Below, in pieces: positions 46,641-58,289 of a stretch of 64,000 nucleotides of DNA; position 1 is the first letter of the stretch; each line of letters opens with the position of its first letter. The DNA lies in NCBI GenBank assembly GCA_029834535.1, contig JAQMWT010000564.1, positions 62,001-126,000 of the forward strand. The letters run 5' to 3'. A program made the position numbers and the translations under genes. Below the pieces are notes generated by a model. It did not search any database, was not told the DNA's origin, and worked only from the letters and a program-made list of their open reading frames with translations. Origin of the DNA: Chrysophaeum taylorii. Lineage: Eukaryota; Sar; Pelagophyceae; Pelagomonadales; Pelagomonadaceae.

Positions 46641-47700
46641 AGTGGATCGGACTGTGATGCCCAGAGCATGACACGTCCCTCAGTCGTCGTCCACATTCAC
46701 ATCAAGTCCCGACACTTGAAATGGCCGCCGCATGGGCAGGCTGACCGATGTTTGCTGGCTCGGGACCTCCAAGCTCTCTTCGCTCTTAAGGAGCGACGAT
46801 GGACACGTCGACGAGACGTGCCAAACCCAAAAAAAGCCCACTTACGCCTCGCACACTGAACCCACCGATCAAAATCCGTAGGCGGGACCTAGTGTTCAAG
46901 GCACAACTTTGCAACATGGCAAGCGGTGTCGTCAGGCCGACTCGAGTCAGCACACCGAGGCTGGCCGCAAAAGTAGACGCCAGAATACGAGGCACAAAAC
47001 ATGCGTGTCGCCATGCGCCTGCGTTGCGCGTGAAATCACAACGTCCGCGTTCTAATGGACAACATCGTAATCTCGCACACGAGCTGGTGTACGACATTCT
47101 CGCGCAACTGATAGCCGACACCAAACGATCCCACTAACGATGAGCGCAGCCATCTCGAATTCTTTTCGACTCGTTTCTGTCGCATAAGACATACCGCATA
47201 AGCTCGAAGTCAACTAGAATGTTCATTGCTGACCGTGTCGAAGGCACGAGGAGCGATCATGCACGTAGCCTCAAAACGAGATACAAAACACCGAGGGGTA
47301 TACGAGCTCGGAAACACGCCATGCCCCAGGGACCAACCCACCAGATTTGGAACAGCGAAGACACAACCCACCCACGAGACTCGCGCGGTGGCGAACACCC
47401 TCACTTTGTGGAAGTGTGCTACGTGTCCAAGCAGAAGGCTCGACCATCGTGACTAACCTACCCCCGATACAGCACTCGCCCTCGAGTTTATTTCGATTCA
47501 TCGCGCGATAAATTCCGCAGTGCGTCACAGAGGCACCTCGCGGAGTTGCGCTCACAACAAACATGCCACCGGTTCCATCAACTACTCTCTGTCTACTCTG
47601 GGCTCGTGATATTTCGGCTTCGACGCGCCACTCCCCAGCGCGGCCATCCCGCCAATATCCAACTCGCGCGGTCACTTAGCCACGGCGACAACTCGTAACA
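46641..47700 (-). pseudogene. Unit 5 partial, deletion-rich KR region; array right border
   Basis: Matches the KR segment of the other units up to about 47570 with many 1-3-base deletions, then shows patchy similarity to about 47700. Beyond this, only distant PKS similarity remains. Confidence 0.6.
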
Positions 47701-48140
47701 CGAAGAGCGGATCAAGCGCATTCACATGCCACACCTCTCGGGATTTCACGAAAGAGCGTCCCAGAGAATCCACAATCTCAAGAAAGACACATCATACATC
47801 AACTCAATTTCATTAAATATCTTCACTCTCGCTCTCTCTTCAAATGCGATCTCAACGTATCCAACTCCTGGGAAAACTACGTTGCCATCGACAATGTGAT
47901 CTTGGAGTGAAGTGCTTGCGCGTTCGCTCAGTTGGCCTTCTACAGTTCAAATTACATTCCTTCGTGAAGAACTGGGGACCTGAGGCACAGCTGTCGTTGA
48001 AAAAGGCGAGAGTGAGAGCAACAGGGGGGGCTAAATCCATCATTATCGAAATTCTCGGCGGAACAATGATACAGAGTTCAAACCATGGGTTATTCGTGTC
48101 TAACGACAATGTTAAGATGATTTCAACTGGAATAGTCCGT
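47700..48140 (-). pseudogene. Older diverged PKS module: DH remnant
   Basis: The minus strand reads LQDHIVDGNVVFPGVGYVEI near 47850-47910, again HxxxGxxxxP. It resembles the array DH but with many substitutions, so it is an older relative, not part of the recent amplification. Confidence 0.65.
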
Positions 48141-49300
48141 GAGCGATAGTTCCACTGTAGCCAAACGAACTGACTCCGGCAGGACTGCGTTGAGATGATG
48201 GCACCAAGTCCGAGCTCGGCACGATAAAATGCTCACAACATCTGACGACGCTCCAGTTCATCCGCCTCAGTTGCTAATTTCTGACTTGCATGCATGTCCG
48301 AAGAGCTTGCGTCTTACAGATGCCAGGCATTGCCGCTGCAGCTTCTAGATGTCCAAGGACCCCCTTGACCGCACTAATCAGGATCCCTTCGTTTAGGTGC
48401 TGGCTTTCAGTGCCGACTCCGACAACGCGGTCTACATAGTCGGCGGCCGCACTCACTTCGATTGGATCTCCTAGCACAGTACCTGTGCCATGCGCCTCGA
48501 GATGTACCCAAGTCGAATCACGGCACGTAGTTAACAGCATGCTGACTTAAGTCAGTCAATTCGGTGCAGTTAGGCTTGCACTTCAACCATCGTTTCAGAC
48601 GCTCGTCCTATCAAGGTACATGGCTGAGTCCGCACTTTCTTTCTACATAACATAAGCTCCAGTTCCTTCTCCTCAAACATAGCCGTCAGCACGGGCATCA
48701 AAAGTATGGCATCGACCGACATTGGACAACATCCGTGCAGCAAGGAAAGCACGATGTCATCGGTCAACTAACATCATGTTGATGGCAGCTATGAAAGCCC
48801 TCGGGCAACTTTCTTCAAGGCAAGCCAGGTGAAGTGCTACTAACGCAGATGAGCAAGCAGTGTCTACTGACACTGCAGCCCCGTTGAGGTTGAAGTAAAA
48901 CGACAATCGACCAGCAGCAATTGAGACGTCAGCTCCTGTCGCTGTATAGGGACTTTAAGTACCAGAGCTACATCATGACGACAGTAATCCATAATCAGAG
49001 CCCGATATCGCCACAAAGACTGATGTCAATGAGCTTTCATCAACAAACTTAGCAAGGGCAGTACTGCACATCTTAAGCAGAACAAAATGCTACGGATCCG
49101 TGCTTGCGACTTCTGCTCGCGACATGCGCAAGAAATTTTAATCAGTAGAAAAGAAGCAAGAATCCGCAACAAACGAGCCGTAACACACGCGACATCATTC
49201 TATTGCTTGTTCCCAGCGAGATATAGGCACTTCACTGCACGCATCAGCTGCCTCGCATACAAGGTTGTGAGACTGCATGGAATTTGGAATCAACACTACC
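48140..49300 (-). pseudogene. Older diverged PKS module: ketosynthase remnant
   Basis: Minus-strand pieces in order: [19 protein letters not shown] (active-site Cys, about 48815-48870), EAHGTGTVLGDPIEVSAA and GVLGHLEAAAAMPG (both His; frame 48274-48540), and AGVSSFGYSGTIAHG (C-terminus, near 48150). Several frames are needed, so it is broken. As in the array, KS is followed by DH with no room for an acyltransferase. Confidence 0.75.
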
Positions 49301-49700
49301 AAGTCGGATAAGTCGGCAAGCTACAGTGGCACCGCCAGCATTTCACGTATTTCATGGACTTGAGGTAGGAAGAGCTGTTGGGCTTAATTCGTGTATTGCC
49401 TGCCTAGCGCATCTGCCATCTCACGTACGGTTGGATAGTCAAAAGCAAAGGTTAGTGGGAGATCCGAAGAGAATTCCAAATTGAGCTGCTCAACAAGCAG
49501 CCGAAGCTGACTAGAGTTTAGTCCAAGTTACATAAGTGGAATGTCAACCTCATAACGAACTTGCGATCCGAGAAAGCGTTCAATCATCCTCATCAAAGCT
49601 GAATTTACGAAATGCCTTGTCTCAATTGCCGACATGGTGGTGTCTCCTCCACTCCCTGCCTCAAGGATCAAACTAGCCTGAGAAAATAACCCTTAGTCCA
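49300..49700 (-). pseudogene. Older diverged PKS module: ACP remnant
   Basis: The minus strand near 49400-49640 reads VDIPLM, a stop, LGLNSSQLRLLVEQL, then LPLTFAFDYPTVREMADALG. This is an ACP fold with Ser present but Asn where Asp normally precedes it. The in-frame stop and this change show decay. Confidence 0.65.
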
Positions 49701-50675
49701 CATAATTGACCTCGTCGAGTGACATGTGCCAGTGAAGTTATAGAGCAGCACGGGGGCCAATCCAATTGCCGCACCGTTCTGCGTCGACGATCTTGAAATG
49801 GAGAGAATCGAGCACGCTATGACGTTGTTCCGAATTTGAGCTGTAGAGTACACTGGCCAGTTCACTAACTGCGAGGAGTAGGTCATAGACAGTTGCATTC
49901 TCTGGCTGACTTCATTAGGTCATGCACACTCACTTCGTGTCAAAACTCTCCACTAAACCTCCACGCGCCCTGACCACTGCAACGACTGATGCCAGTTTTA
50001 GCAGTGCTTCCTCGAGTCAATGCGTCAATTCCTGCAGCTGCTATGTGCCACCAATCAGCTTGTCCCCTGGTTTTCTTTATCGTCAGTATGCCATGGGGTC
50101 CTAACTAAACTTTTTGGATCTTCAAAACGGATCCACGCCGAGGATAAGTCTTGTTCACACTACTTCATAGATTCTAGCGTTGGAATGAGCACGTGTTTCG
50201 CGTGTGCGACCACGACTGCAATGCCCTCGCGTTTACGCAACCGTGCCCGATTTACTGTGAGCACTCTTCTTTCCTCGCAGCCCCTATTTCTGTGCGAAGA
50301 GACACAATATGTCGTTAAGGCAAGCGATTAAAACGCTGGAGCGCACGATTATAACAAGCTGACAAAAAGGATCACACTAACAAACATTGTTTTCGATGTA
50401 ATTTATCAGCGAACAATTCATTTTCACCCTCGTCACGGGCACATTATGCAACGTCGCCTTGTCATTTCTCGCATTCAGTGCACTTTCCGATGATTATGTA
50501 TCTTCGAAGTCCACAGCATGTGCGTCGCTGTAGATCCCTGCGTACGTCGTGGCGCGATGGCCCGCGTCCATCGTCTTCCGGTTTTACTGTGTGAACGGAC
50601 AGACCAAGAGCGTTTGCCTCCTGTGTACCTCGTCGATACGTGCGTCACATAGTTACGGGGTTAGGATACAAGTAG
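49700..50675. other. Possible 5' continuation of the older PKS, no supported gene
   Basis: By domain order a ketoreductase would be expected here on the minus strand. I see only weak traces (for example ELTH...LEEALLKLASVVAVV near 49960-50030) and no KR signature. Bases 50300-50670 show nothing recognisable. Confidence 0.35.
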
Positions 50676-51052
50676 ATCGCTAACCGTTGGTTGCGATGGA
50701 GGACGGCGCCTAACACGCTTGCTCCCTGCGGCGGCCCCGGCCGTCCCGGAGTGAGACGGTGCCTGCTCGCCTCCCGGGCTGGCCGGTTAGCACCCGGAAA
50801 GTCCGCGCTGGGATGGGGTTCGCTCGGTTGGGCAGAACGCGACGGACAGGTCGATTGTTCGTGGACCAACACGTTTGCGGCCTGCGACGCTCTTGCACGA
50901 CACAAGACCGCGCGCAGTGGCGGTCCGTCATCAACGATTCCTCGTCCTTCGCCTCTGCCCCAACTGCGTGATTTTCCTCTGTGATTCCGGATAGGCTCCT
51001 GCCTGTCCGGCCTGGCTCCCATGCTCGGGAGAGGTCTGAAGTTAGTTAGTGA
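50676..51052 (+). mobile_element. LINE 3' end L5
   Basis: 377 bp, plus orientation, TTAG tail, with a perfect 11-bp duplication GATACAAGTAG (50665-50675, 51053-51063). Nearly identical to L3, which starts at almost the same place. Confidence 0.85.
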
Positions 51053-51083
51053 GATACAAGTAGGAAATCTACACTACGTGTCC

Positions 51084-52865
51084 TTACTACTAATCGACCG
51101 ATGTTTGTCTGTTTGTCTGTCTTTAAATGTCGACAAGTGCAGGCCAGTAAGTTCGCCAGTAAGTTCACCTAGTCCCAATCTCTAACCCCAGTAAGTTCAC
51201 CTGGTCCCAATCTCTAACCCCAGTAAGTTCGGCGTAAGCCCACTCGCTCACATCCACTCCCCCCTCTCCTTTGAACTCGTCCCTCTCACCCTCGCCAATC
51301 TGAGCTGCTTTGATCCGCACACGCCGCTAACCTTTGAGTTTACTCTAAAAAACCCAGTAAGTTCACTTGGTCCCAGTAAGCTCGCCTGGTCACTAATTTC
51401 ACCTAGTCCCAATCTCTAACCTCCGTAAGTTCACCTGGTTCCAGTAAGTTCACCTGGTCCCAGTAAGTTCACCTACAGTGCGCGTGTAGACGCCGGGAGG
51501 TGGCTTATCGGCATTGCGCAGCGCGGTGGTAGGGTGGAGTCGTCGACTCAGAAGAGCATATCGGGGTTGCCGATCGACAGAGAGCCACGTAGAGCTGGAC
51601 GTGACAGAAGACGGGCTTGGGCAAGAGGACGCCGACCTCGCGGGGCGTCTGGCCCTGGCTCTTGTTGATCGTTTGGCGTCGGCGGGCCTTAAGGGATACA
51701 GGTTGGAGGAGCCTCGGTGACACGACACGATCGATCATGTATCTGGTACCGTTGCAGTGGCCGTGCGACGGGTCGAGGTTGCGAAGACAGCTCGCGATTA
51801 AAGTCAGCATGCCGTTGGTTGTCAGGGAGTCGAAAACTCGACTGTAAAGAGCGAGGCGACGTCTTCCGACCCAACCTAGTCGGCTGAAAAGCTCCGACGC
51901 CTCGTCTCCAGGAAAAAGGCCGCGGTCATGCGCGCGTTGTCAGCATCGACAACGTTTCGACGGGGCGTGAGAATGGCGCGCTGAAAGAGCCGCCGCGCCG
52001 CCGCTCGTGGAAACGGTCGCGAAGGTCGCCGTAGACGGCGGAGGATCAACTGGCTCGCGGGCCTATCTGATCGCGCCCTAAATCGGGGACAAACAAACAA
52101 ACAGACAAACATCGTCGATTGGCGATTAGGGACTGCAGAGGGGTGTGTGGGGGAGCATGAAGATGTGGGTGGGTTTGTGGGGAGGGATGTGCCTGACGGG
52201 CGGAGATAAGTACGCGGGACCTAGTAGGGGTCATCGCCGAGGCGTGGGGCAGGCGAAGAGGACGGGCCCCGCCCGTAGGTCGTACGCATGCGTCGCCGGA
52301 CGTATGTGCGACGAAGGGTGACCACTGTTTGTCTGTCCCTCGATTTAGGGCAAGGATCAGGTAGGCCCGCGAGCCAGGCGGTGATCTCAAGCACCGTACG
52401 GCGACCTCGCAAACTAACGACCCGCGGCGGTTCTTTCAGCGCGCCATTCTCACGCCCGTCGAAACGATGTTGTCGATGCTGACAACGCGCGCATGACCGC
52501 GGCCTTTTTCCCGGAGACGAGGCGTCGGGTTCTTTCGGTAGGTGAACTTGCTGACCAGGTGAACTTACTGGGGTTAGAGATTGGGACTAGGTGTGACCAG
52601 GAGAACTTTGGAGACCAAGTGTGAACTTACTGGGGCCTTTAGAGTAAACTCAAAGCCGGCGTGTGCGGATCAAAGCAGCTTAGATTGGCGGGGTGAAGCG
52701 ACGAGCTAGGGTGGTGTGAGCACAGGTGGGTTTACGCCAGGCTGCGGGGTTGGGCTTACGCCGAATTTACTGGGGTTAGAGATTGGGACTAGGTGAACTT
52801 AACAGGAACAGGTGAACTTGCTGGGGTTAGAGATTGTGACTAGGTGAACTTACTGGCCTGCACTT
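51084..52865. mobile_element. E-type palindromic cluster
   Basis: Three pieces related to E1. 51084-51134 is an inverted 3' tail. 51135-52130 is a plus-strand copy with the E 5' motif array and conserved 5' region, passing straight to the AACA-rich tail. 52131-52865 is a minus-strand copy with the C-terminal ORF end, the 5' region and the motif array, ending CCTGCACTT. The whole reads as tail-inverted, head, tail, tail-inverted, head-inverted. TGTCCTTA and its complement TAAGGACA flank it in inverted orientation (51079-51086 and about 52874). Confidence 0.7.
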
Positions 52866-52929
52866 GTAGGGAGCTAAGGACATACGACTCGTATTCGAAA
52901 CCACGGCCATCTCTGCGCGTGTGTGCCTT

Positions 52930-53130
52930 CGAGTGCCAGCTGGCTGCGCGGTGAGTGGTGAGTTCGCGTTCGCGACGGGTTCGCGTTCGCGGCGAGTTCG
53001 GGTTCGCGGCGAGTTCGGGTTCGCTACTGGTTCGCGTTCGCGGCGAGTTCGCGTTCGCGCGCTGTTGGGATGCGAACCACAGCGAACCCGGACCGAGTTC
53101 GCGCTTCGAACGCGAACCAGGTCGTGGTTC
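52930..53130. repeat. GTTCGCG-type simple repeat
   Basis: Imperfect tandem hexamer/heptamer repeats (GGTTCGCGTTCGCGGCGAGTTC and variants). It abuts the point where A3 integrase similarity ends. The frame through it encodes Arg/Asn/Ser-rich repeats and is not a gene. Confidence 0.75.
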
Positions 53131-53169
53131 GTTGCTTCCTTTACTTTCTTGCACACTATGCAACCAGCA

Positions 53170-53819
53170 ATATAAGCACCCACCTCATTAGACATGTGGG
53201 ACCACCAAAAAAGTTCAAGTATCGACTGCACTGCACTTTGACGGCCCATGTGACCACCATTGAGAGGTGTGTCATGGTACAATCGGATGATGCGCGTCCG
53301 TGAAGTTCGGGGTGCGACTATCCTCGGGTGCAAGTCCTGTGCGGCACGGTAGAGAACTCGACCACCATTGATAGCGATAATTGGCTCCGTACCGACGAAG
53401 AGTGGCCCTGAGCCATGCGCGATAACAGGTGTCTCGCAAGTAGCATCAGTGATCTGCTCTTTGGCTATCTCTTCCAATGTCAAATTATCCGGGATCTTGT
53501 CGATGTACTCTTGGTAATCATCGGCATCACGGAAAATACTAGGTTGGGTCTGCAGACGTTGGTTCTGACGTTGTCTCGTAGCATGAGACGTGACCAACTG
53601 CATCGGATCATCGAGATCCTCTTCTTCTTCCTCCACAGGTAACTCAGTCGTAACAAACGACAGAATGACATGGCACCCAGGTAAGGGTACTTCTTCATCA
53701 TCGACAGGGCGAGGAAGTTCTTGGCACACTAGATACGCGTGGTTCAAGGGCTCACCAAACTCATCCGTCTCGATGACATGATCTATAGGATTGCGAGAGA
53801 GACAGTCAGGGATACTCAT
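53170..53819 (-). pseudogene. A3 integrase N-terminal part (fossil)
   Basis: HHCC-like zinc region (YHDTPLNGGHMG, then CIVCKKVK) and the upstream RNase H-integrase linker (DCLSRNPIDHVIETDEFG). The catalytic core is not present in the window. Confidence 0.8.
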
Positions 53820-53840
53820 TCCCGGCGACTTCCCTGGTTT

Positions 53841-55520
53841 TTAACCCAATTCAGGATCAAAATTGGCGAGCCGCATCGCCCATCGAGCTAACTGCCCAGA
53901 CGAGTGCTTCGCCTTTCGTAAAATCGTCAAATTGCGATGATCCGTCTCAGGGATCGTCTTGTGACCTTCGATATAAGAGCGGAAATGCACAAGAGAAAGA
54001 ACAACCGCCAGTAGCTCTAGCCGGCGAGGCTCATAGTTCCTCATCTCTTTCGGCACAGCTCGGCTCCAATACTCAATTACTCGTTCCTCTCGTGTCATCT
54101 TGCCGGTTTCGTCCTTGACTTCCACGAGCTGAAAAGATACGCGCCCAGACCATCCTCGGAAGCATCCGAGCGGATCTGAAAAGGAAGATCGTAGTCAGGA
54201 TGCTAAACTCCGCGAGAGTCCACCAAAGCCTCGATGATCGTGTCCCATGCCTTTTGGCACTCAGGCGCCCACTCAAACTTAACTCCTTCAAGACACAATC
54301 GCCTCAGCGGCTCCACAATCTTCGAGTAATCCTTCACATATCGGCGGCAATAGTCGCTCATGCCGATGAAAGATCGAATCTGGGTCTTCGGGGACGTGTT
54401 CGGCAACGTGCCGGGAATCGGCATCTGCTGCAACGCTTCTAACGTGTTGGGATTCGGCTTCAAGCCCTCCGGAGTCGAAATGTGTCCCAAAAATTCGATT
54501 TCATCCTTGAGGAGGTGGAACTTCGAAGTTCGTCCACTATATCCTCGCTGCGCTAAATTGCACAGCACTTCAATCAAAACGTGTAAATGTCGGTGGAGTT
54601 CATCCGATCCCATCATAATATCGTCGACAAACGCGACCAAGTCCTTATACGTCCATGTGGACAAATCGCTAGCCATCTGCTTACAGAAGAGAGCTCCCGC
54701 TGTTTTTACTCCCAGAGGCAAGCGCAAGAAACTATGGGCTCCAATTGGACTAACCATCGTAACGGCGTCCTGAGCGGCGGCGTCCAAACGTAGGTTATGA
54801 TAACCCCATCGAATATCAATGCACGTCCGCCAACGGCGCATGGCAAGAAAAGCCAAAGCATCATCTTGACGAATATTCGGCCAACTGTCATTGACCAACT
54901 GACCATTGAGCTGACGCAAGTCAACAGCAGCACGAAAAGCTTCGACGTCCCGGCCTCTGCTCCCTTCTTAGGCAGCATCAGTACACGGAATCCCCACGGA
55001 GAGTTCGCCGGTCGGGTGGCTCCATCGCGACACCACTCGGTGATCTGCTTTCTGAGACACTCGAGCTTTGCTGGCGTCAACCTATAAGACGTCATCTTGA
55101 TCGGTCGTGGGTTTGCGTCTTTAAATCGTAGAGAAGCCGGTGGCGAGTCCACGGGTCTCATAATCGGATAAAAAAAGGCCCACGCGTATTGCACGCAGTG
55201 GCTCAACATCATCTTCGCATCCTCATCCAGATGCGTGTTGTCGGGAATTCCCAGTTCTCGAACAACCTTTTCGACTTCTTCCTTTGTCGGAGTTACGACT
55301 TTCATCGCCTCATTGTCCTTGACGTGCTCCGGAGTCTGCGGTAACGGTGCACCGTCCGCTTCGCGCGGCGCATCCTTCCATGGCACATCGAACTTTTCTT
55401 CGTATTTGAACCTCACCTCAGGGTGGCTCTTATTGATCTTTTCACCTTTGACGCGCACATTCGGCTCGCTCCTTACTTTCGGCTCCTGTTCATGTTCAGG
55501 ATCCGGCGGAAAGTCCACTT
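53841..55520 (-). pseudogene. A3 reverse transcriptase and RNase H (fossil)
   Basis: RT motifs LPLGVKTAGALFCKQM and LVAFVDDIMMGSDE, connection FLGHISTPEGLKPN, and RNase H tail VIEYWSRAVPKEMRNYE. Close to copy B throughout. Confidence 0.85.
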
Positions 55521-55799
55521 TTGATTGTCGGGGGGGCAGCAGAAAAGGCATGAGCCGTCCCCTGCGCATCTGTTGGAAGCGGAAGCATAGGTACTTCTGG
55601 CGGTTCCAATTTATTGGGATCCTGGAGACATCTTTTGACACCCACTTAACGACACGAGTGCGCGTATTTAGCAGCGGAATCTGTACGTGACGAAAGGTGG
55701 TGTCGGAGATTCGCAAATACTGCTCAAAGGATCGGTCTGTCGGGCTCAACGCGGTCGGCAGGACTTCGCCACTTCGGCGGAAACCTCTGGTCACGGAGT

Positions 55800-56690
55800 T
55801 GTGCAGATCGACTGCTAAAATCGCAAGAGTGTCTGGAGGGACGACAGACGCTAAATGTTCGAACGAATCTGTCTTAGACAAGCTAGCCCAATCATGGTCC
55901 AGCGGCATCGTGAGCAACTCGGCCGTCATCTCGAGAGTCAAAGGCTGAGTGTCCGAGCGATGCGGCCCCAAACGAAGAGGAACTCGCGTAGCGGTGTAAG
56001 CCGTATCTGTTGCTTCTCGGGACGAGCCGGGATTATTCAGCTGGAGCAGGTGGCGTTCATGAGCGTAACCTAAAGCTGCAGCAAATTTTTGTTGCATATT
56101 CGCACATGTCTTCGGAGCCTCTTGCAAGTGCAGTGGGTGACTGGAAAACCTACAATCGCACGCGAGAGCTCATCGAAGTGGGCGTGATATCATGAAAATT
56201 GACGACGTACACGTAAGGGTGTAAGCGCGCTATATAAGAAATAATGGACGCCTCCTGTTCAATCAGCCACATCATGAAGCCAGCCATTTTGCACAGCTTC
56301 ATCGTCCAATTAGTGGCCGTAACTCCCCTGCCAGCATCTCAGGATGTCAAGTTGCAGAGTGCTGAATGAACGCAGGGTGGAGACGCTATACACATCGACG
56401 ATGACCATTCCGCTTCAGGCAAATAAGCCTTGATCAACCGGAGGGTCGAGTCATATCGTCCGCCGAGCGTGTGCTGAACCACAGGTGTCTTCGGAAAATT
56501 CTTCCGATGAAGCTTGTTGGCAGCTGTTGAAGAGTTAAGAGCAAGGACGACCCGAAACGACGTCCCGCACAACTCGTTCGCTCGTTGCGCACAACTCGTT
56601 CGCTCGTTGCAGTCCTAAAGTACTTCCTCCGGCGCCGCTAAAGAGCATCACGACACTGCGATACGTGATCGGCACCCAGTGGACTTTTTC
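55800..56690 (-). pseudogene. A3 cytosine-methyltransferase-like domain (fossil)
   Basis: Between protease and RT. Motif I is clear (VVMLFSGAGGSTLGLQRANE). A HRKNFP stretch, a motif IV region SMCIASPPC, and at the C-terminus PLTLEMTAELLTMPL followed by LASVVPPDTLAILA (motif IX/X-like) complete the order of a C5-cytosine methyltransferase. Agreement with copy B in position and sequence shows that the domain belongs to the element family. Broken. Confidence 0.78.
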
Positions 56691-56699
56691 AAACCTTCG

Positions 56700-57920
56700 G
56701 CGAGTCTCGCCTTCTGTAACTTCTCGGCATTTCTTTTCCTCCTCGTCGGTTCGTCGGTCGAAATCGTCGTTTCCGAGCGATTCTTGACGATAATTCTTAT
56801 TCTTATCGGCAGAAGGAGGCGCCTTCTGCACAGAGCTCAAAAGCATCGGTTCGGGAGCCGCATCGCCTTGAGTCAGATGGCTTGCGACCGAAACAGTGAA
56901 CGATAGGTTAGCCTTGTCAGATTCGGCTTCACCATCCTTCGTTAAATCATCGACCGTTTCAACATTCAGCTCGTAATCAAAACGAACAATATCGCCCAAA
57001 GCGAAAACTTCACCTTGAGTAATCACGGTCGGCACATCCTGGGTAGAGGAGATCGCCACTCGAGCTGCGAACTTGCCATGGTCCTCAGGAGAAGAACACA
57101 TTCCATCGACTACCCCAAGTTGCTCGTATCCAGAAAGCGTAGCAACGAAAACTTACCCGGTTTCCATGGGCTCTGAAAGAGCGACTGGCACGTAGTAAGT
57201 GCGCCCAGGCTCGACCTTCATCGTGCGCGCGGCATAGGCTATCACTTCATAGGCATCGCTGTTCGAACTTTGAGAAGGCGCAATTGTAGGGACTCCCCAA
57301 GTCGTCGAAGCTCCCGCTCGTTTCGGCGGTGGACGCTGGAGGTCTTCAATCTTGCACAAGCGAGCGTAAGCACGGTTCTCAACTGTGCTCAGGCTCTTTT
57401 GCATCGCATGGTGCTGTTGCCCATAAACCTGAACTACCACGGGGTTGCGCTCGTCATAAGTTGTTCTGAACGTCAAAATCGGAGAATCGACTCGTCGATC
57501 CTGCACCTTTAACTTCTTGCGCCCATAAGCGACGTGTGTGCGGAGAAGCGCAATGCGATTTCGCGGGTAGTCCACTATGGCTCCCAACACCCGAATATCG
57601 CGCGCTCCCAGCAGAAATAGGTGATTGGTATCGGCCACAATGGCAACCACTGGAACGGCCACGTCGTCCGCGAGCGCAATTCGCAATGCGACCCATTTGT
57701 GGATAGTCGTCTTATTCAATCCTGACCCGTACAGGGTGCGCTCGACTGGGAGATCGCCTCGGTCAAGGATTATATTATCCTTTGTCAGTTTTTCGACCAT
57801 CCCACGACAAATATAGGAGACATCAGCCATTCCATCCACGCCTAAAGTCGCTGCGAACTTCGGCCCGTCTCGTCGTCTGTAAATATGACCAACTATGAAC
57901 GTAAGTGTACCAGGGTCCAA
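56700..57920 (-). pseudogene. A3 protease and linker (fossil)
   Basis: Retropepsin-like GVDGMADVSYI and FLLGARDIRVLGAIVDYP, then a linker with EPGRTYYVPVALSEP and a Lys/Glu-rich stretch before the methyltransferase motif I. Same layout as copy B. Confidence 0.7.
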
Positions 57921-58289
57921 ACAACCGATGGTGATGAGGTCTTGCTCGATCTTTTCCCCATCGCGAAAGTGCAGTGTGATGACATCTTATCTCCGGTTTC
58001 GCATCGCCCGGCATCTGCATCGTCACCGCTGCCATATCTGGCGTTCCACATCTCGCCTCTGAATCTATATTGGCGCTCGCCGCTTCGGCTGCTTCCTCAT
58101 TCCCCAGTTTCGCTGCCAACAAATTCTGACACTTCTCAATCGGTGGCACATATACTTCCTCCTTTATCTCCTCTGATAATTTTCGTTTCTCGTCCATCAA
58201 ATCGGACATTCCCGTCCACTTCTCCTCTATCGGCGCCGCTGTGGTCTGCTCTGCTGCGACCAAAACTGTATCGGCTAAAACATCGGCTA

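Larger units (their letters stand above)
26641..47700 (-). repeat. Tandem array of 4.86-kb PKS-module units
   Basis: Marker positions 26641, 31504, 36366, 41226 and 46075 give unit lengths of 4863, 4862, 4860 and 4849, followed by a partial unit to about 47700. Units 1-3 are nearly identical over their whole length; small differences cluster near the array ends. Each unit encodes, on the minus strand, ACP-ACP-KS-DH-KR remnants, i.e. one PKS module. The commonest length, 4863, is a multiple of three, as expected if modules were once duplicated in frame. Confidence 0.9.

Noticed and set aside
52827-53163. Arg/Asn/Ser-rich extension of the A3 integrase frame
   Set aside because: It reads through the GTTCGCG simple repeat and into the E element; not part of integrase.
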